Of a DNA stretch of 64,000 bases, positions 55,546 through 64,000 are shown in pieces; within the stretch, counting starts at the first letter, position 1, and the number at the start of each line of letters is the position of its first letter. The notes beneath the pieces are model-generated. The model worked only from the letters and a program-made list of their open reading frames with translations. It was not told the origin of the DNA and ran no database searches. The DNA is taken from NCBI RefSeq assembly GCF_028750675.1, contig NZ_JAQQPZ010000006.1, positions 33,875 through 97,874 on the forward strand, in the 5' to 3' direction. A program made the position numbers and the translations under genes. Origin of the DNA: Shewanella metallivivens (lineage in GTDB: Bacteria > Pseudomonadota > Gammaproteobacteria > Enterobacterales > Shewanellaceae).

Positions 55546-56481
55546 TCAGCTAGCATCGTTGCTAAACAAAGCGCGAGCTTCGTTTGCATCATTTAAAATT
55601 TGTTTTTTTAGCGCATCCAATGACTCAAAAGGTTGTTCATCACGGATTTTTGCTACTAACTCGACTTCCACTCGTTTACCGTATAAATCACCGGAAAAAT
55701 CAAACAAGTGAACTTCTAATCGACAGGTTTGCCCATTCACTGTTGGTCTAAAACCCACATTAGCAACACCTTCATAAATATCACTGTCATCCCAATATAA
55801 GCGAACGGCAAACACGCCGCGCACCGGAACCACATTTCTTTTTAACGCAATATTGGCAGTAGGAAATCCAATAGTGCGGCCAATTTTTTGCCCGTGAGCA
55901 ACACGACCGCTGAGTATGAAAGGATGCCCTAATAAGCGTCTAGCTTGCTCTAGGTTGCCTAATGCAAGCTGCTCTCTCACTGCAGTAGAACTGACTCTAA
56001 GTGAGCCCACCATAAAACTTTGCGTGCTCACCACAGTAAAGCCAAACTTTTTACCCGCAGCAACCAACATATTAAAATTGCCGACACGACCTTTACCAAA
56101 GCAAAAATCATCACCGACAACCAGATATTTAACACCGAGTTTTTTAACCAGTAAATCTTCAATAAATACTTCAGCGGGTTGATTGGCAAAAGCGGCAGTA
56201 AAGTTTATACACAACAATTGTTCGATTTTTAGCTCGTCGAGTAACCGAATTTTGTCACGTAAAAGGCTTAAGCGAGCTGGAGCATCGGCGCCACGAAACC
56301 GTTCTTGTGGCTGCGGCTCAAAAGTCATTACAGTGGCAGGCAATTGAAAGTGATGCGCCTTATTCACTAAATTGCTTATCACTTGGGCATGACCACGATG
56401 GACACCGTCAAAATTCCCGATGGTTAATACGCAACCATGATGAGAAGGTAAAATATTGTGTATACCGCGGATTAATTCCAT
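55546..56481 (-). CDS. ribF: Bifunctional riboflavin kinase / FAD synthetase
   Basis: RibF phosphorylates riboflavin to FMN and adenylates FMN to FAD. The ATG at 56481 gives 311 aa starting MELIRGIHN, matching E. coli. The adenylyltransferase motif [12 protein letters not shown] and the kinase-domain motif [11 protein letters not shown] are intact. It opens the ribF-ileS-lspA-fkpB-ispH operon, 121 bp downstream of murJ. Confidence 0.97.
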   Translation of the reverse strand: MELIRGIHNILPSHHGCVLTIGNFDGVHRGHAQVISNLVNKAHHFQLPATVMTFEPQPQERFRGADAPARLSLLRDKIRLLDELKIEQLLCINFTAAFANQPAEVFIEDLLVKKLGVKYLVVGDDFCFGKGRVGNFNMLVAAGKKFGFTVVSTQSFMVGSLRVSSTAVREQLALGNLEQARRLLGHPFILSGRVAHGQKIGRTIGFPTANIALKRNVVPVRGVFAVRLYWDDSDIYEGVANVGFRPTVNGQTCRLEVHLFDFSGDLYGKRVEVELVAKIRDEQPFESLDALKKQILNDANEARALFSNDAS

Positions 56482-56610
56482 TACGCTCAATTACTGCCAA
56501 TTGTAAATCGGCAGATTATATACCCAAACCAATGTCAGATGCGAGTTTCCACCTCATATAATTCCACTCGTTTTATGGCTAACTCGGCTTGTCGTTTATC
56601 AATGCCAATA

Positions 56611-58179
56611 TCAGTTTGACGTTGATTGACGTTTTATTTTCCAAGGTCGAACGCCCATCACAAGTAAACTCAATAAATATACAAAGGCACCGCCGACAAT
56701 TAACTCTACAAGCATCACCATACGTTCAAATGTATGCCATTGCAGCCATTCATTTATTTGCGGCATAAAATAGATAATCATCATTGTCATTATTGCTGTG
56801 GCCACAATCACTTTAGCGGTAAAGAAAAGCGTTTGTCGGCTCATTTTGTACACTCCTGCACGATGAAGACCACGATACAATAAACTGGCATTTAACAATG
56901 CAGACAATGATGTTGCCAGCGCTAACCCCACATACCCAAACGGTATAGCAAATATTAAGTTAAACCCCATGTTACTCACCATGGCTATAATCCCGTATTT
57001 GACTGGGGTTTTGGTGTCTTGGCGCGAATAATAGCCCGGCGCAAGTACCTTAATCATCATAAAGCTTAACAGTCCACAACCATAAGCAACCAAGCTGTAC
57101 GACGCCATTTCAACATCATTAATGCTAAATGCGCCGCGCATAAATAACACCATCAACATCGGCTTTGCTAATACTATTAACCCAAGCATTGCTGGCGTGC
57201 CTAACAGCAAAATGGCTTTAACGCCCCAATCCATTGTTTGATTGAAACCTGACCCCTCTGCATTCACATGCTTTTGCGATAATGCTGGCAAAATGACAGT
57301 CGCGATGGCAATACCAAACAGCCCTAAAGGAAATTCGAGTAATCTGTCAGCGTAATACAACCAACTAATCGAGCCCGTCATTAAAAAGCTCGCAATAAAC
57401 GTGTCGAATAATAAATTGATTTGTGAGACCGATACGCCAAATAAGGCCGGCACCATTAAAGTGCGAATTTTGACAACGCCAGGGTGATTCCATCCCCAAG
57501 AGGGTTTGACTAGTGCTTTTTCGCGAATTAAGAAAGGGATTTGAAATAAAAACTGAATCAAACCGCCAGTAAATACCCCCCAGGCTAAACCAATTTCAGG
57601 ATTTTCTAGAGTATGGGCATACCACATCGCGACCGAAATAATGGCGACATTTAAAAACACTGGTGTAAATGCTGACACAGCGAAGCGCCCACGGGTATTT
57701 AAAATCGAGCCCGCCAGAGCGGTAAAAGTAATAAACCATAAATACGGAAAAGTAATTTTGAGCATTAATGAGGCCAGCTCAAATTTTTCAGCATTGGGGC
57801 CATCATTTAACCAGTCTAAAAACCAGCCACCGCCAAAAAGTGCTGCTAACACTGGCGAGCAAATGACGCCAAACAACGTCACAATCGTCACCAACAAGCC
57901 CAAAGTACCAGCTACTTTACCGATCAGCTCCCGCGTATCCTCTGGCGTCATTTTTTCTTGATATTCGGTTAAAACGGGTACAAAGGCTTGAGCAAAAGCA
58001 CCTTCAGCAAATAATCGTCTTAAAAAGTTAGGAATTTTATTCGCAAAGAAAAATACATCTGCGCTGCTACCTGCACCCATTAAGTTGGCAATGACTACGT
58101 CGCGAACTAAACCTAATACTCGCGAAATCAGGGTCATAACACTGACAATCAGACCTGATTTAAATAATTTTTTGCTCAA
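56611..58179 (-). CDS. murJ: Lipid II flippase MurJ
   Basis: MurJ flips lipid II across the inner membrane for peptidoglycan synthesis. The protein is 522 aa with about 14 membrane helices; SRVLGLVRDVVIA near the N-terminus and FFFANKIPNFLRRLFAEGAF are the signature. The start is TTG at 58179 with GGGGG upstream; an in-frame TGA six codons before it excludes a longer form. It is divergent from rpsT. Confidence 0.96.
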   Translation of the reverse strand: MSKKLFKSGLIVSVMTLISRVLGLVRDVVIANLMGAGSSADVFFFANKIPNFLRRLFAEGAFAQAFVPVLTEYQEKMTPEDTRELIGKVAGTLGLLVTIVTLFGVICSPVLAALFGGGWFLDWLNDGPNAEKFELASLMLKITFPYLWFITFTALAGSILNTRGRFAVSAFTPVFLNVAIISVAMWYAHTLENPEIGLAWGVFTGGLIQFLFQIPFLIREKALVKPSWGWNHPGVVKIRTLMVPALFGVSVSQINLLFDTFIASFLMTGSISWLYYADRLLEFPLGLFGIAIATVILPALSQKHVNAEGSGFNQTMDWGVKAILLLGTPAMLGLIVLAKPMLMVLFMRGAFSINDVEMASYSLVAYGCGLLSFMMIKVLAPGYYSRQDTKTPVKYGIIAMVSNMGFNLIFAIPFGYVGLALATSLSALLNASLLYRGLHRAGVYKMSRQTLFFTAKVIVATAIMTMMIIYFMPQINEWLQWHTFERMVMLVELIVGGAFVYLLSLLVMGVRPWKIKRQSTSN

Positions 58180-58365
58180 ACAGCCCCCAGAGACTCAGTC
58201 ACTTCAAAGAAAATTAATGGGATTTATGACAAATATTCGATTCTAGCCCTGTCACACCGACTAAAGAGCTGGTAGAATTGCGCCACATATTACACGAGTT
58301 GGGTTGAAGATAGGCATGCTAGGTTGGATTAATTTATCTTTATGATGAATATTCAATCGCAGTCG

Positions 58366-58394
58366 TTGACAAGACGATAAAAAGCAGGCATATT
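58366..58394 (+). promoter_or_regulatory. Candidate sigma-70 promoter of rpsT
   Basis: A perfect -35 box TTGACA (58366-58371) is followed after 17 bp by CATATT (58389-58394), a 4/6 match to the -10 box. It is 46 bp upstream of the rpsT start. Confidence 0.55.
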
Positions 58395-58439
58395 CCTCGG
58401 CCTTTAAAAGTATCAAATCCAGTTTTTAGGAGTTGCACC

Positions 58440-58706
58440 TTGGCTAATAGCAAGTCTGCAAAGAAGCGCGCGCTTCAGTCTGAAAAGCGTCGTCAGCATA
58501 ACGCTAGCCGTCGCTCAATGTTACGTACATACGTTAAAAAAGTTATCGCTGCTATCAAAAGCGGTGACCATAAAGCGGCTACAGAAGCATTCGCTACTGC
58601 ACAACCAATTGTTGACCGTATGGCGACTAAAGGTCTTATTCATAAGAATAAAGCCGCTCGTCAAAAGGCACGCTTAAACGCAAGAATCAAAGCATTAGTT
58701 GCTTAA
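58440..58706 (+). CDS. rpsT: Small ribosomal subunit protein bS20
   Basis: Ribosomal protein S20, 88 aa, lysine/arginine-rich, binding 16S rRNA. It starts with TTG (58440-58442) behind AGGAG; E. coli rpsT also uses UUG, linked there to S20 autoregulation of its translation. [18 protein letters not shown] and the C-terminal [17 protein letters not shown] are diagnostic. Confidence 0.98.
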   Translation: MANSKSAKKRALQSEKRRQHNASRRSMLRTYVKKVIAAIKSGDHKAATEAFATAQPIVDRMATKGLIHKNKAARQKARLNARIKALVA

Positions 58707-58725
58707 TTTTTACGATTTAAGATTT

Positions 58726-58753
58726 TAAAAAACCGGCTTAGGCCGGTTTTTTT
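58726..58753 (+). terminator. Terminator of rpsT
   Basis: Stem AACCGGC (58731-58737) with GCCGGTT (58742-58748), then a T-run of seven. It is 20 bp after the stop codon. Confidence 0.93.
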
Positions 58754-59040
58754 ATACCTTAAATTTAGCCAACCCCAATTCTACGGTAACATAATACCAA
58801 TACGCATTAGAATGTGCTCTTTTAGCTAAAATTATCAGTGTGGTATTCGCGGCAGCCTCCTTTTGAGGGCATAATGTGCTCGACAACTATACCTACCATC
58901 CTATTACTCGCCTAGAAGACAAGAATTCCCGCTGAATGACCCGATAATGAGTGGAATGGGTAAAATACTTACGATGAGATCAATTGATTATTGCGCCATA
59001 AAATCCGTTGAATGTTATGGAATGTATAGGCAAAACGCGA
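58754..59040. other. Intergenic region between rpsT and the arsR-like gene
   Basis: Contains a degenerate ATACCAAT repeat (58794-58847, with ATTAGAATGTG inside), the same family as at 26783. Nothing else is recognised. Confidence 0.5.
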
Positions 59041-59070
59041 AACGTCTTAATGAGTTTTCATTAAGACGTT
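59041..59070 (-). terminator. Possible terminator of the ArsR-family regulator
   Basis: A perfect 13-bp stem AACGTCTTAATGA with TCATTAAGACGTT around a 4-base loop, 13 bp after the stop codon. The following minus-strand sequence is only moderately T-rich. Confidence 0.65.
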
Positions 59071-59082
59071 CGTGAGGTGGTA

Positions 59083-59379
59083 TTAATGACAATACATATT
59101 GTTTAGTACTTGGATCAGCTCTTTTACCTCATCACTCTTCAATGAATAGAAAACCGTTTGTGCTTCCTTTCTAGTACACACTAAATTATCTTTCCGAAGC
59201 CATGCCAAATGTTGAGATAAAGCCGATTGGCTTAGCCCTAATTTTTTATTCATCTCTCCGACACACATTTCACCTTCATTAAGAAGGTGACACAAAATAA
59301 ACAATCTACGTTCATTTGCTAATGCTTTTAGCAACACTACTGCATGATCTGCTTGCTGCTGCATTTTTTCTATATTCAT
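59083..59379 (-). CDS. ArsR/SmtB-family transcriptional regulator
   Basis: A winged-helix repressor of 98 aa from the ATG at 59379; a GTG one codon earlier is also open. The recognition helix region is LGLSQSALSQHLAWLRKDNLV. Four cysteines (C30, C39, one in NLVCTRKE, C97) could bind a thiophilic metal or sense sulfide/redox as in BigR/SqrR proteins. The usual SmtB alpha-3 CxC metal site is not seen. No resistance gene is adjacent, so the target is unknown. Confidence 0.88.
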   Translation of the reverse strand: MNIEKMQQQADHAVVLLKALANERRLFILCHLLNEGEMCVGEMNKKLGLSQSALSQHLAWLRKDNLVCTRKEAQTVFYSLKSDEVKELIQVLNNMYCH

Positions 59380-59512
59380 CACGAGTATGTTCTCCTAATC
59401 TAACCCCGCTCTAATATAGCGTTCCCTTACAAATAGAGTCGGGACATAAAGCACACTTTTTGGTAGATTGTTTTAAAAAATGAGACTTAGCTAAAATAAT
59501 CAAAGGAAACTC

Positions 59513-60958
59513 ATGAAACACTATCAAACAGCCAGCCTCGTCGGCGCCATTTTTGTCGCACTTGTTGGTTGCCAAAATATATTGCCAACCCAACCTTCCG
59601 CCCCCAAAGTAGTTATTAATAACTCAGATGATGCTCAAATTAGCCAACAACTGGCTAAACAAGCATTATCATCACGTTTGAGCTATGACATTGTTGAGTC
59701 GCTTACCGTTGAAGTCGGTCCAAGACTCTCTGGCACAGAAAAAGACATCGTCGCCGTTGAATGGGCCATGGAAAAATTGTGGTTAATGGGTTTTGATAAA
59801 GTGTACAAAGAGTCTGTTCAGGTACCTGCATGGTCGCGCGGTACCGCTTACGCGAGTGTTGTATCGCCTTATGAACAACCTTTAGTGGTTACCGCTCTAG
59901 GGGGCAGTATTGCAACACCAGTTAATGGTATTCAAGCCCCAATTGTGCGCTTTGAAAGTTTAGAAGAGTTAACCAATGCCTCTCCAGGGCGCATTGAAGG
60001 GAAAATTGTCTTTATCGACCATAAAACCGAACGCCACATTACCGGTAAAGGCTACGGAGAGTCCGTTGGCGGCCGTTCTCGAGGGGCGATTGCCGCAGCA
60101 GAAAAAGGCGCTGTGGCGATTGTTATCCGCTCTATTGGTACCGACCATGACAGAATGGCGCACACAGGTATGATGCGCTACCAAGAAGGTGTGCCTAAAA
60201 TCCCTGCTGCAGCAATGTCAAACCCAGATGCTGATTTAATCAATGCCATGCTAAAGCGTGATCCTAAAGTAGTACTGTCATTAAACATGACCTCTGAAAA
60301 CCAAGGCATAGCCACATCATATAACGTGATTGCTGAGGTGACAGGCAGCAGCAAGCCTGATGAGATTGTATTAATAGGCGCTCATTTGGACTCTTGGGAT
60401 GAAGGCACAGGTGCAATTGATGATGGTGCGGGTGTTGCCATTGTGACTACAGCCGCCAAACTGATCCAAGATTTACCCCAAAAACCTGCTCGTACAATCA
60501 GGGTAGTGTTATTTGCCGCTGAAGAAGTCGGCATCGTAGGTGCGAAAGCTTATGCTGAGCAGCATGCAGACGAACTCGATAAACATTATATTGCTGCAGA
60601 ATCAGATTTTGGCGCCGGTCCAGTCTATCAAATTGACTTTAACGTTAACCCTGCAACCTATGAGCGAGTAAAACAAGAACACTCTGCCATGACCTTATTT
60701 GGTGTTGAAATCGGCAACAACGACGCTTCAGGTGGCCCAGATGTATCAATATTACCAGCCTTAGGCGTGCCTGTGGCTTCGCTCAGACAAGATGGTACTG
60801 ATTACTTTGATTATCACCACACACCTAATGACACCTTGGATAAAATTGATCCTAAAAAGCTCGCGCAAAGTGCTGCCGCCTATGCGCAGTTTGCTTACAT
60901 GATGGCACAATCTGAGATTGATTTAAGACCGCTAAAGCAAAAAGAACAACAACACTAA
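59513..60958 (+). CDS. M28 family metallopeptidase lipoprotein
   Basis: A zinc aminopeptidase-like protein of 481 aa with a lipoprotein signal ending LVGC (cysteine 20). A PA domain (about residues 150-265) precedes or is inserted before the M28 catalytic domain. Zinc ligands are visible in GAHLDSWDEGTGAIDDGAG, FAAEEVGIVG, AESDFGAGP and the YHHTPNDTLDKI histidine. It probably trims peptides in the periplasm or at the cell surface. It stands alone between two terminators. Confidence 0.9.
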   Translation: MKHYQTASLVGAIFVALVGCQNILPTQPSAPKVVINNSDDAQISQQLAKQALSSRLSYDIVESLTVEVGPRLSGTEKDIVAVEWAMEKLWLMGFDKVYKESVQVPAWSRGTAYASVVSPYEQPLVVTALGGSIATPVNGIQAPIVRFESLEELTNASPGRIEGKIVFIDHKTERHITGKGYGESVGGRSRGAIAAAEKGAVAIVIRSIGTDHDRMAHTGMMRYQEGVPKIPAAAMSNPDADLINAMLKRDPKVVLSLNMTSENQGIATSYNVIAEVTGSSKPDEIVLIGAHLDSWDEGTGAIDDGAGVAIVTTAAKLIQDLPQKPARTIRVVLFAAEEVGIVGAKAYAEQHADELDKHYIAAESDFGAGPVYQIDFNVNPATYERVKQEHSAMTLFGVEIGNNDASGGPDVSILPALGVPVASLRQDGTDYFDYHHTPNDTLDKIDPKKLAQSAAAYAQFAYMMAQSEIDLRPLKQKEQQH

Positions 60959-60982
60959 AAATACAAGTGCAATAACGTTTAA

Positions 60983-61016
60983 AAAGCCCTCAACGACATG
61001 TTTCGTTGAGGGCTTT
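60983..61016. terminator. Bidirectional terminator between M28 peptidase and yaaA genes
   Basis: A 14-bp stem AAAGCCCTCAACGA with TCGTTGAGGGCTTT around a short loop, between convergent genes, with A/T-rich flanks on both sides. Confidence 0.88.
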
Positions 61017-61044
61017 ATTATTACCAAGGATAAACCTAAACGGC

Positions 61045-61824
61045 TCACTCACTTTGTTCAGCACGTAAAAAAACGGGCTCAGTGGGTGTAGATTGCTCTT
61101 CACTATAGTAGTAGCCATCAAGATCGAACTGGGTCAGTTGTTCGATACTGTTAGGTTGGGTATCGACAATATAACGAGCCATCAAACCGCGGGCTTTCTT
61201 AGCATAAAAGCTAATCACCTTAAATTGGCCCTTTTTACAGTCTTTAAACACTGGGGTAATAAGCGTTCCAGCAAGTTGTTTAACCTTAACCGACTTAAAA
61301 TATTCGTTTGATGCTAAGTTGACAATAATATCATCGCCCTGTTCTTTTAATGCTTTATTCACTTCTTCGGTTATGGTTTCTCCCCAAAAAGCATAAAGAT
61401 TGCTACCTTTAGGATTGGCCAGTTTAGTCCCCATCTCTAGACGATATGGCTGAATTAAATCAAGCGGTTTGAGCAAACCATACAAACCAGACAAAATGCG
61501 CAAATGCTGTTGGCTAGCGTCAATTTGCGCCTTAGATAAATGATCAGCATCGAACCCTGTATAAACATCTCCTCTAAATGCAAAAATGGCTTGCTTAGCA
61601 TTATCAAGAGTAAAAGGGGGCTGCCAATCGGCAAAACGCGCGGCGTTTAACCCTGCAATGTTGTCGCTCACCTTCATTAAGCTGGCAATGTCCATTGGGG
61701 TTAATTCGCGACAAACTTCTATCAATTCTTGGCTGTGCTTTAATAAAGGAGCCTGAGTAAATGTATTAGTGATTGGAGGATTTTCAAAATCCAATGTTTT
61801 TGCAGGTGAAATTAAAACCAGCAT
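61045..61824 (-). CDS. yaaA: Peroxide stress protein YaaA (DUF328)
   Basis: A 259-aa protein of the YaaA family, which in E. coli lowers free iron and protects against Fenton damage under peroxide stress. The signature [14 protein letters not shown], the [11 protein letters not shown] and [25 protein letters not shown] blocks and [10 protein letters not shown] are present. It is monocistronic. Confidence 0.95.
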   Translation of the reverse strand: MLVLISPAKTLDFENPPITNTFTQAPLLKHSQELIEVCRELTPMDIASLMKVSDNIAGLNAARFADWQPPFTLDNAKQAIFAFRGDVYTGFDADHLSKAQIDASQQHLRILSGLYGLLKPLDLIQPYRLEMGTKLANPKGSNLYAFWGETITEEVNKALKEQGDDIIVNLASNEYFKSVKVKQLAGTLITPVFKDCKKGQFKVISFYAKKARGLMARYIVDTQPNSIEQLTQFDLDGYYYSEEQSTPTEPVFLRAEQSE

Positions 61825-61872
61825 AAGTTCGCTCCAAATAAAATCATAGCTTTATGATACTGGACTGATATA

Positions 61873-61903
61873 AAAAAACCATGCCGCAATGACATGGTTT
61901 TTT
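61873..61903. terminator. Terminator of the sodium:alanine symporter gene
   Basis: Stem AAAAAACCATG with CATGGTTTTTT, giving T-runs on either strand. It is 23 bp downstream of the symporter stop and upstream of yaaA. Confidence 0.9.
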
Positions 61904-61925
61904 CGATTATCTTAATAGGAAAATT

Positions 61926-63368
61926 TTATTTTTTGACTGTTTCAGTGGAATTAGGCCAAATTTTCTCTTCTAACTGTTCGGCTAATTCAGGAAACTTGCT
62001 AGTGTCGAACTTAGGATCAATACCCGCATCAATTTGCTCACGGTAATCGTTAATAACTCTAACGGCTAAACCAGATAACAACACCAGTGCCACCAAGTTA
62101 ACAATCGCCATCAATCCCATCGATACATCCGCTAAATCCCACACTAGGCTAATTTTAGCCATTGAACCAAACATCACCATACCCAAAACCACTAAACGGA
62201 AAATTGGTAACGCTTTTTTACTGTTACCAGACAAAAACATCACATTAGTTTCAGCATATGAATAGTTCGCAATAATAGAGGTAAAACAGAACAGCAATAT
62301 CGCAAAAGCAATAAATGCTCCGCCCCAATCACCAACGTGACTGGTTAAAGCACTAATGGTTTTCGCAATTCCGTCTGAACCTGCTGCGGCATCACCTGAT
62401 AATAAAATAATCGCAGCGGTGGCGGTACAAATCACGATAGTGTCAACAAACACCCCCATCATTTGCACAAAACCTTGCGATGCTGGGTGATTAGGATTGG
62501 GTGAGGCACTTGCAGCAACGTTAGCGGCACTCCCCATACCAGCTTCGTTTGAAAACAGACCACGGGCAATACCAGCTTGCATTGCTTGTGCAACACTATA
62601 TGCGATACCACCTGCGGCCACTTCTTGCCAGCCAAATGCACTATTTATCACCAACATAAATACATCGGGAAGCTTTTCAATATTCATTGCCACCACCACA
62701 AACGCAATGGCGATATAAGCAACAGCCATCACTGGCACAATTAATTCAGAGGCTTTAGCGACTTTCTTCAAGCCACCAGTAATAACGAACGCGCTACAAA
62801 TAACAATGCCAATACCAATATATAACGGGTCAAAGCCAAAGACTTGAGTCATAGCACCAGTAATCGTATTGGCTTGAACGGCGTTAAAGACTAAACCAAA
62901 AGCTAAAATTAAGAAGAATGAAAACAGAATCCCCATCCAACGTTGGCCTAAGCCTTTTTCCATATAATAAGCAGGACCGCCTCGATACTGCCCATCAGAG
63001 TCTTTCACTTTATAAACCTGGGCTAAAGTCGATTCAATCATCGCTGTTGCCATACCTAGTACGGCAATCGCCCACATCCAGAATACTGCACCGGGGCCTG
63101 CGGTACCAATTGCAACAGCGACACCAGCCATGTTACCTGCACCGACACGGGCAGCCATACTGGTGCAAAACACCTGAAATGATGACAGACCATGTTTACC
63201 AGGGCGACGACTGATGGCTAAGACTTTAATACCATGAACAAAGTGCGTTACCTGAATAAAGCCAAGACGTATGGTAAAAAACAGACCCGCACCAACCAGA
63301 CCGTATACCAATAATTTGCCCCATAGTAGGCTGTTCATGAAGTTAACAATCGTTTCTAACATTGCCAT
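61926..63368 (-). CDS. Sodium:alanine (amino acid) symporter, AGCS family
   Basis: An inner membrane Na+-coupled symporter for alanine or glycine, 480 aa with about 10-11 helices. Family motifs are AARVGAGNMAGVAVAIGTAGPGA, GGPAYYMEKGL and GLFSNEAGMGSAANVAA. The ATG at 63368 has GGGGAAG upstream. I looked for a glycine riboswitch in the leader, found in front of some homologues, and did not see one. The C-terminus is a charged tail (EEKIWPNSTE). Confidence 0.94.
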   Translation of the reverse strand: MAMLETIVNFMNSLLWGKLLVYGLVGAGLFFTIRLGFIQVTHFVHGIKVLAISRRPGKHGLSSFQVFCTSMAARVGAGNMAGVAVAIGTAGPGAVFWMWAIAVLGMATAMIESTLAQVYKVKDSDGQYRGGPAYYMEKGLGQRWMGILFSFFLILAFGLVFNAVQANTITGAMTQVFGFDPLYIGIGIVICSAFVITGGLKKVAKASELIVPVMAVAYIAIAFVVVAMNIEKLPDVFMLVINSAFGWQEVAAGGIAYSVAQAMQAGIARGLFSNEAGMGSAANVAASASPNPNHPASQGFVQMMGVFVDTIVICTATAAIILLSGDAAAGSDGIAKTISALTSHVGDWGGAFIAFAILLFCFTSIIANYSYAETNVMFLSGNSKKALPIFRLVVLGMVMFGSMAKISLVWDLADVSMGLMAIVNLVALVLLSGLAVRVINDYREQIDAGIDPKFDTSKFPELAEQLEEKIWPNSTETVKK

Positions 63369-63873
63369 ATTGATTTATCTTCCCCGTTATAAGGTTATTT
63401 TTCTGTTTCAGATTTATACCTGAATATTTATATCGACATAAACAGACTAAGCACGTCACTGTGCAAACTGCTTTGCGTAAAACGTGTTGCGCATAAAGTT
63501 AATTAAACATTATAAAAGCTAAAGTATGTTGATTCATAGGTATTGTTTGCCGGAGAGCTTGAATGCTAAAACCATGTTATCTAATAGCGGTTTTGTTAAA
63601 GCAGATAACACGTGAAGGCAACACAATTAAAACAAAACCCACAAGTGAGCACCATCACACTTTACCACTTCTCTAATTAATGCTCTATTTATAAAACACC
63701 AATGAATCGTTATTAAATTTCAAGCTATTAGCACTAAAACCTCAAAAAGTGCGATCAAGGCGTAAAAATAATGCGTAAAAATTAGATAAAGGCCACATTA
63801 TTGTAAGTAAATTACGAATACAGTGTTCTCCAAGAAAGTTAATTAAATATTTTCACTTTTAACCGAGGTCACT
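63369..63873. other. Intergenic region between divergent symporter and phosphoketolase genes
   Basis: A 505-bp AT-rich region that must hold two divergent promoters. I see no repeat of the families found elsewhere and no RNA element that I can name. Confidence 0.5.
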
Positions 63874-64000
63874 ATGGCTAACTCAAATGAGATCACCGCG
63901 CTAAAGAAATACGTAAGAGCAACCAACTTCCTTGCTACTTCACAAATTTATCTAAAGCAAAACGTTCTATACAAACGTCCTTTACAGCACACAGATATCA
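63874..64000 (+). CDS. Phosphoketolase, N-terminal fragment (cut by window edge)
   Basis: The first 42 codons of a thiamine diphosphate-dependent phosphoketolase, which would split xylulose-5-P (or fructose-6-P) into acetyl-phosphate and a shorter sugar phosphate. The ALKKYVRATNFLATSQIYL stretch, followed by a KRPLQHTDI segment, matches the family N-terminus (typically ALKRYWRAANYLAVGQIYL-like). GAGG lies 7 bases upstream of the ATG. The rest of the roughly 790-aa protein is outside the window. Confidence 0.8.
   Translation, partial: MANSNEITALKKYVRATNFLATSQIYLKQNVLYKRPLQHTDI

Noticed and set aside
63369..63640. Glycine riboswitch in front of the AGCS symporter gene
   Set aside because: I searched for the conserved riboswitch core in the leader on the minus strand and did not see it; a GGAGAG near 63552 is on the other strand and isolated.

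Overview
The window reads as chromosomal DNA of a Shewanella species. The gene content, the low-to-medium GC content and the gene order all fit: ruvX-yqgE, pilT/pilU next to yggS-proC-yggT-rdgB-hemW, yggN-glsA-yggL-trmB with divergent mutY-yggX, and ribF-ileS-lspA-fkpB-ispH next to minor pilin genes. The genus call is inferred from protein similarity and synteny known from memory. No database search was run.

Layout. (1) 1-10.7 kb, minus strand: a surface polysaccharide operon transcribed toward the left edge. It runs wecA, a small lipoprotein, kpsD-, kpsM-, kpsT- and kpsE-like export genes, then rfbA-rfbC-rfbD for dTDP-rhamnose. Its leader carries a perfect ops element and a degenerate second one, and the gene for the matching antiterminator RfaH lies just upstream. 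The rfb genes are invaded by CTTGNNN heptamer repeats, including an in-frame array inside rfbD. (2) 11.0-17.0 kb: a DUF4136 lipoprotein gene, then a three-gene cluster likely for glucosylglycerate metabolism (phosphatase, synthase, GH13 phosphorylase). That cluster is bracketed by directly repeated mosaics of hairpin elements and heptamer arrays. (3) 17.0-38 kb: conserved housekeeping genes (ruvX, algH/yqgE, yciH, hemH, a GPx homologue, a porin gene, pilU, pilT, yggS, proC, yggT, rdgB, hemW, a DUF885 peptidase, a LysR regulator, yggN, glsA, yggL, trmB, mutY, yggX). Two copies of a MITE-like element lie among them. (4) 38-43 kb: yceI, cytochrome b561, tandem tRNA-Phe and tRNA-Thr, a SapC-family gene, a type II NADH dehydrogenase and glnB. 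(5) 43-50.5 kb: type IV pilus minor pilins (two fimT/gspH-like genes on the plus strand facing pilV-pilW-pilX-pilY1-pilE on the minus strand) with a small coupled secreted protein. (6) 50.7-58.7 kb: ispH-fkpB-lspA-ileS-ribF, murJ and divergent rpsT. (7) 59-64 kb: an ArsR regulator, an M28 peptidase, yaaA, a sodium:alanine symporter and the start of a phosphoketolase gene.

How the parts work together. RfaH probably loads on the ops site and lets RNA polymerase read the long polysaccharide operon. WecA would prime a lipid-linked glycan, RfbACD would supply dTDP-rhamnose and the Kps-like proteins would export the product. PilT and PilU power retraction of the pili whose tip is built by PilY1 and the minor pilins. 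The most unusual features are the heptamer repeats in and around the rfb genes, the multi-hairpin ops leader, and the repeat-bracketed glucosylglycerate cluster. No CRISPR array, prophage or intact insertion sequence was seen.
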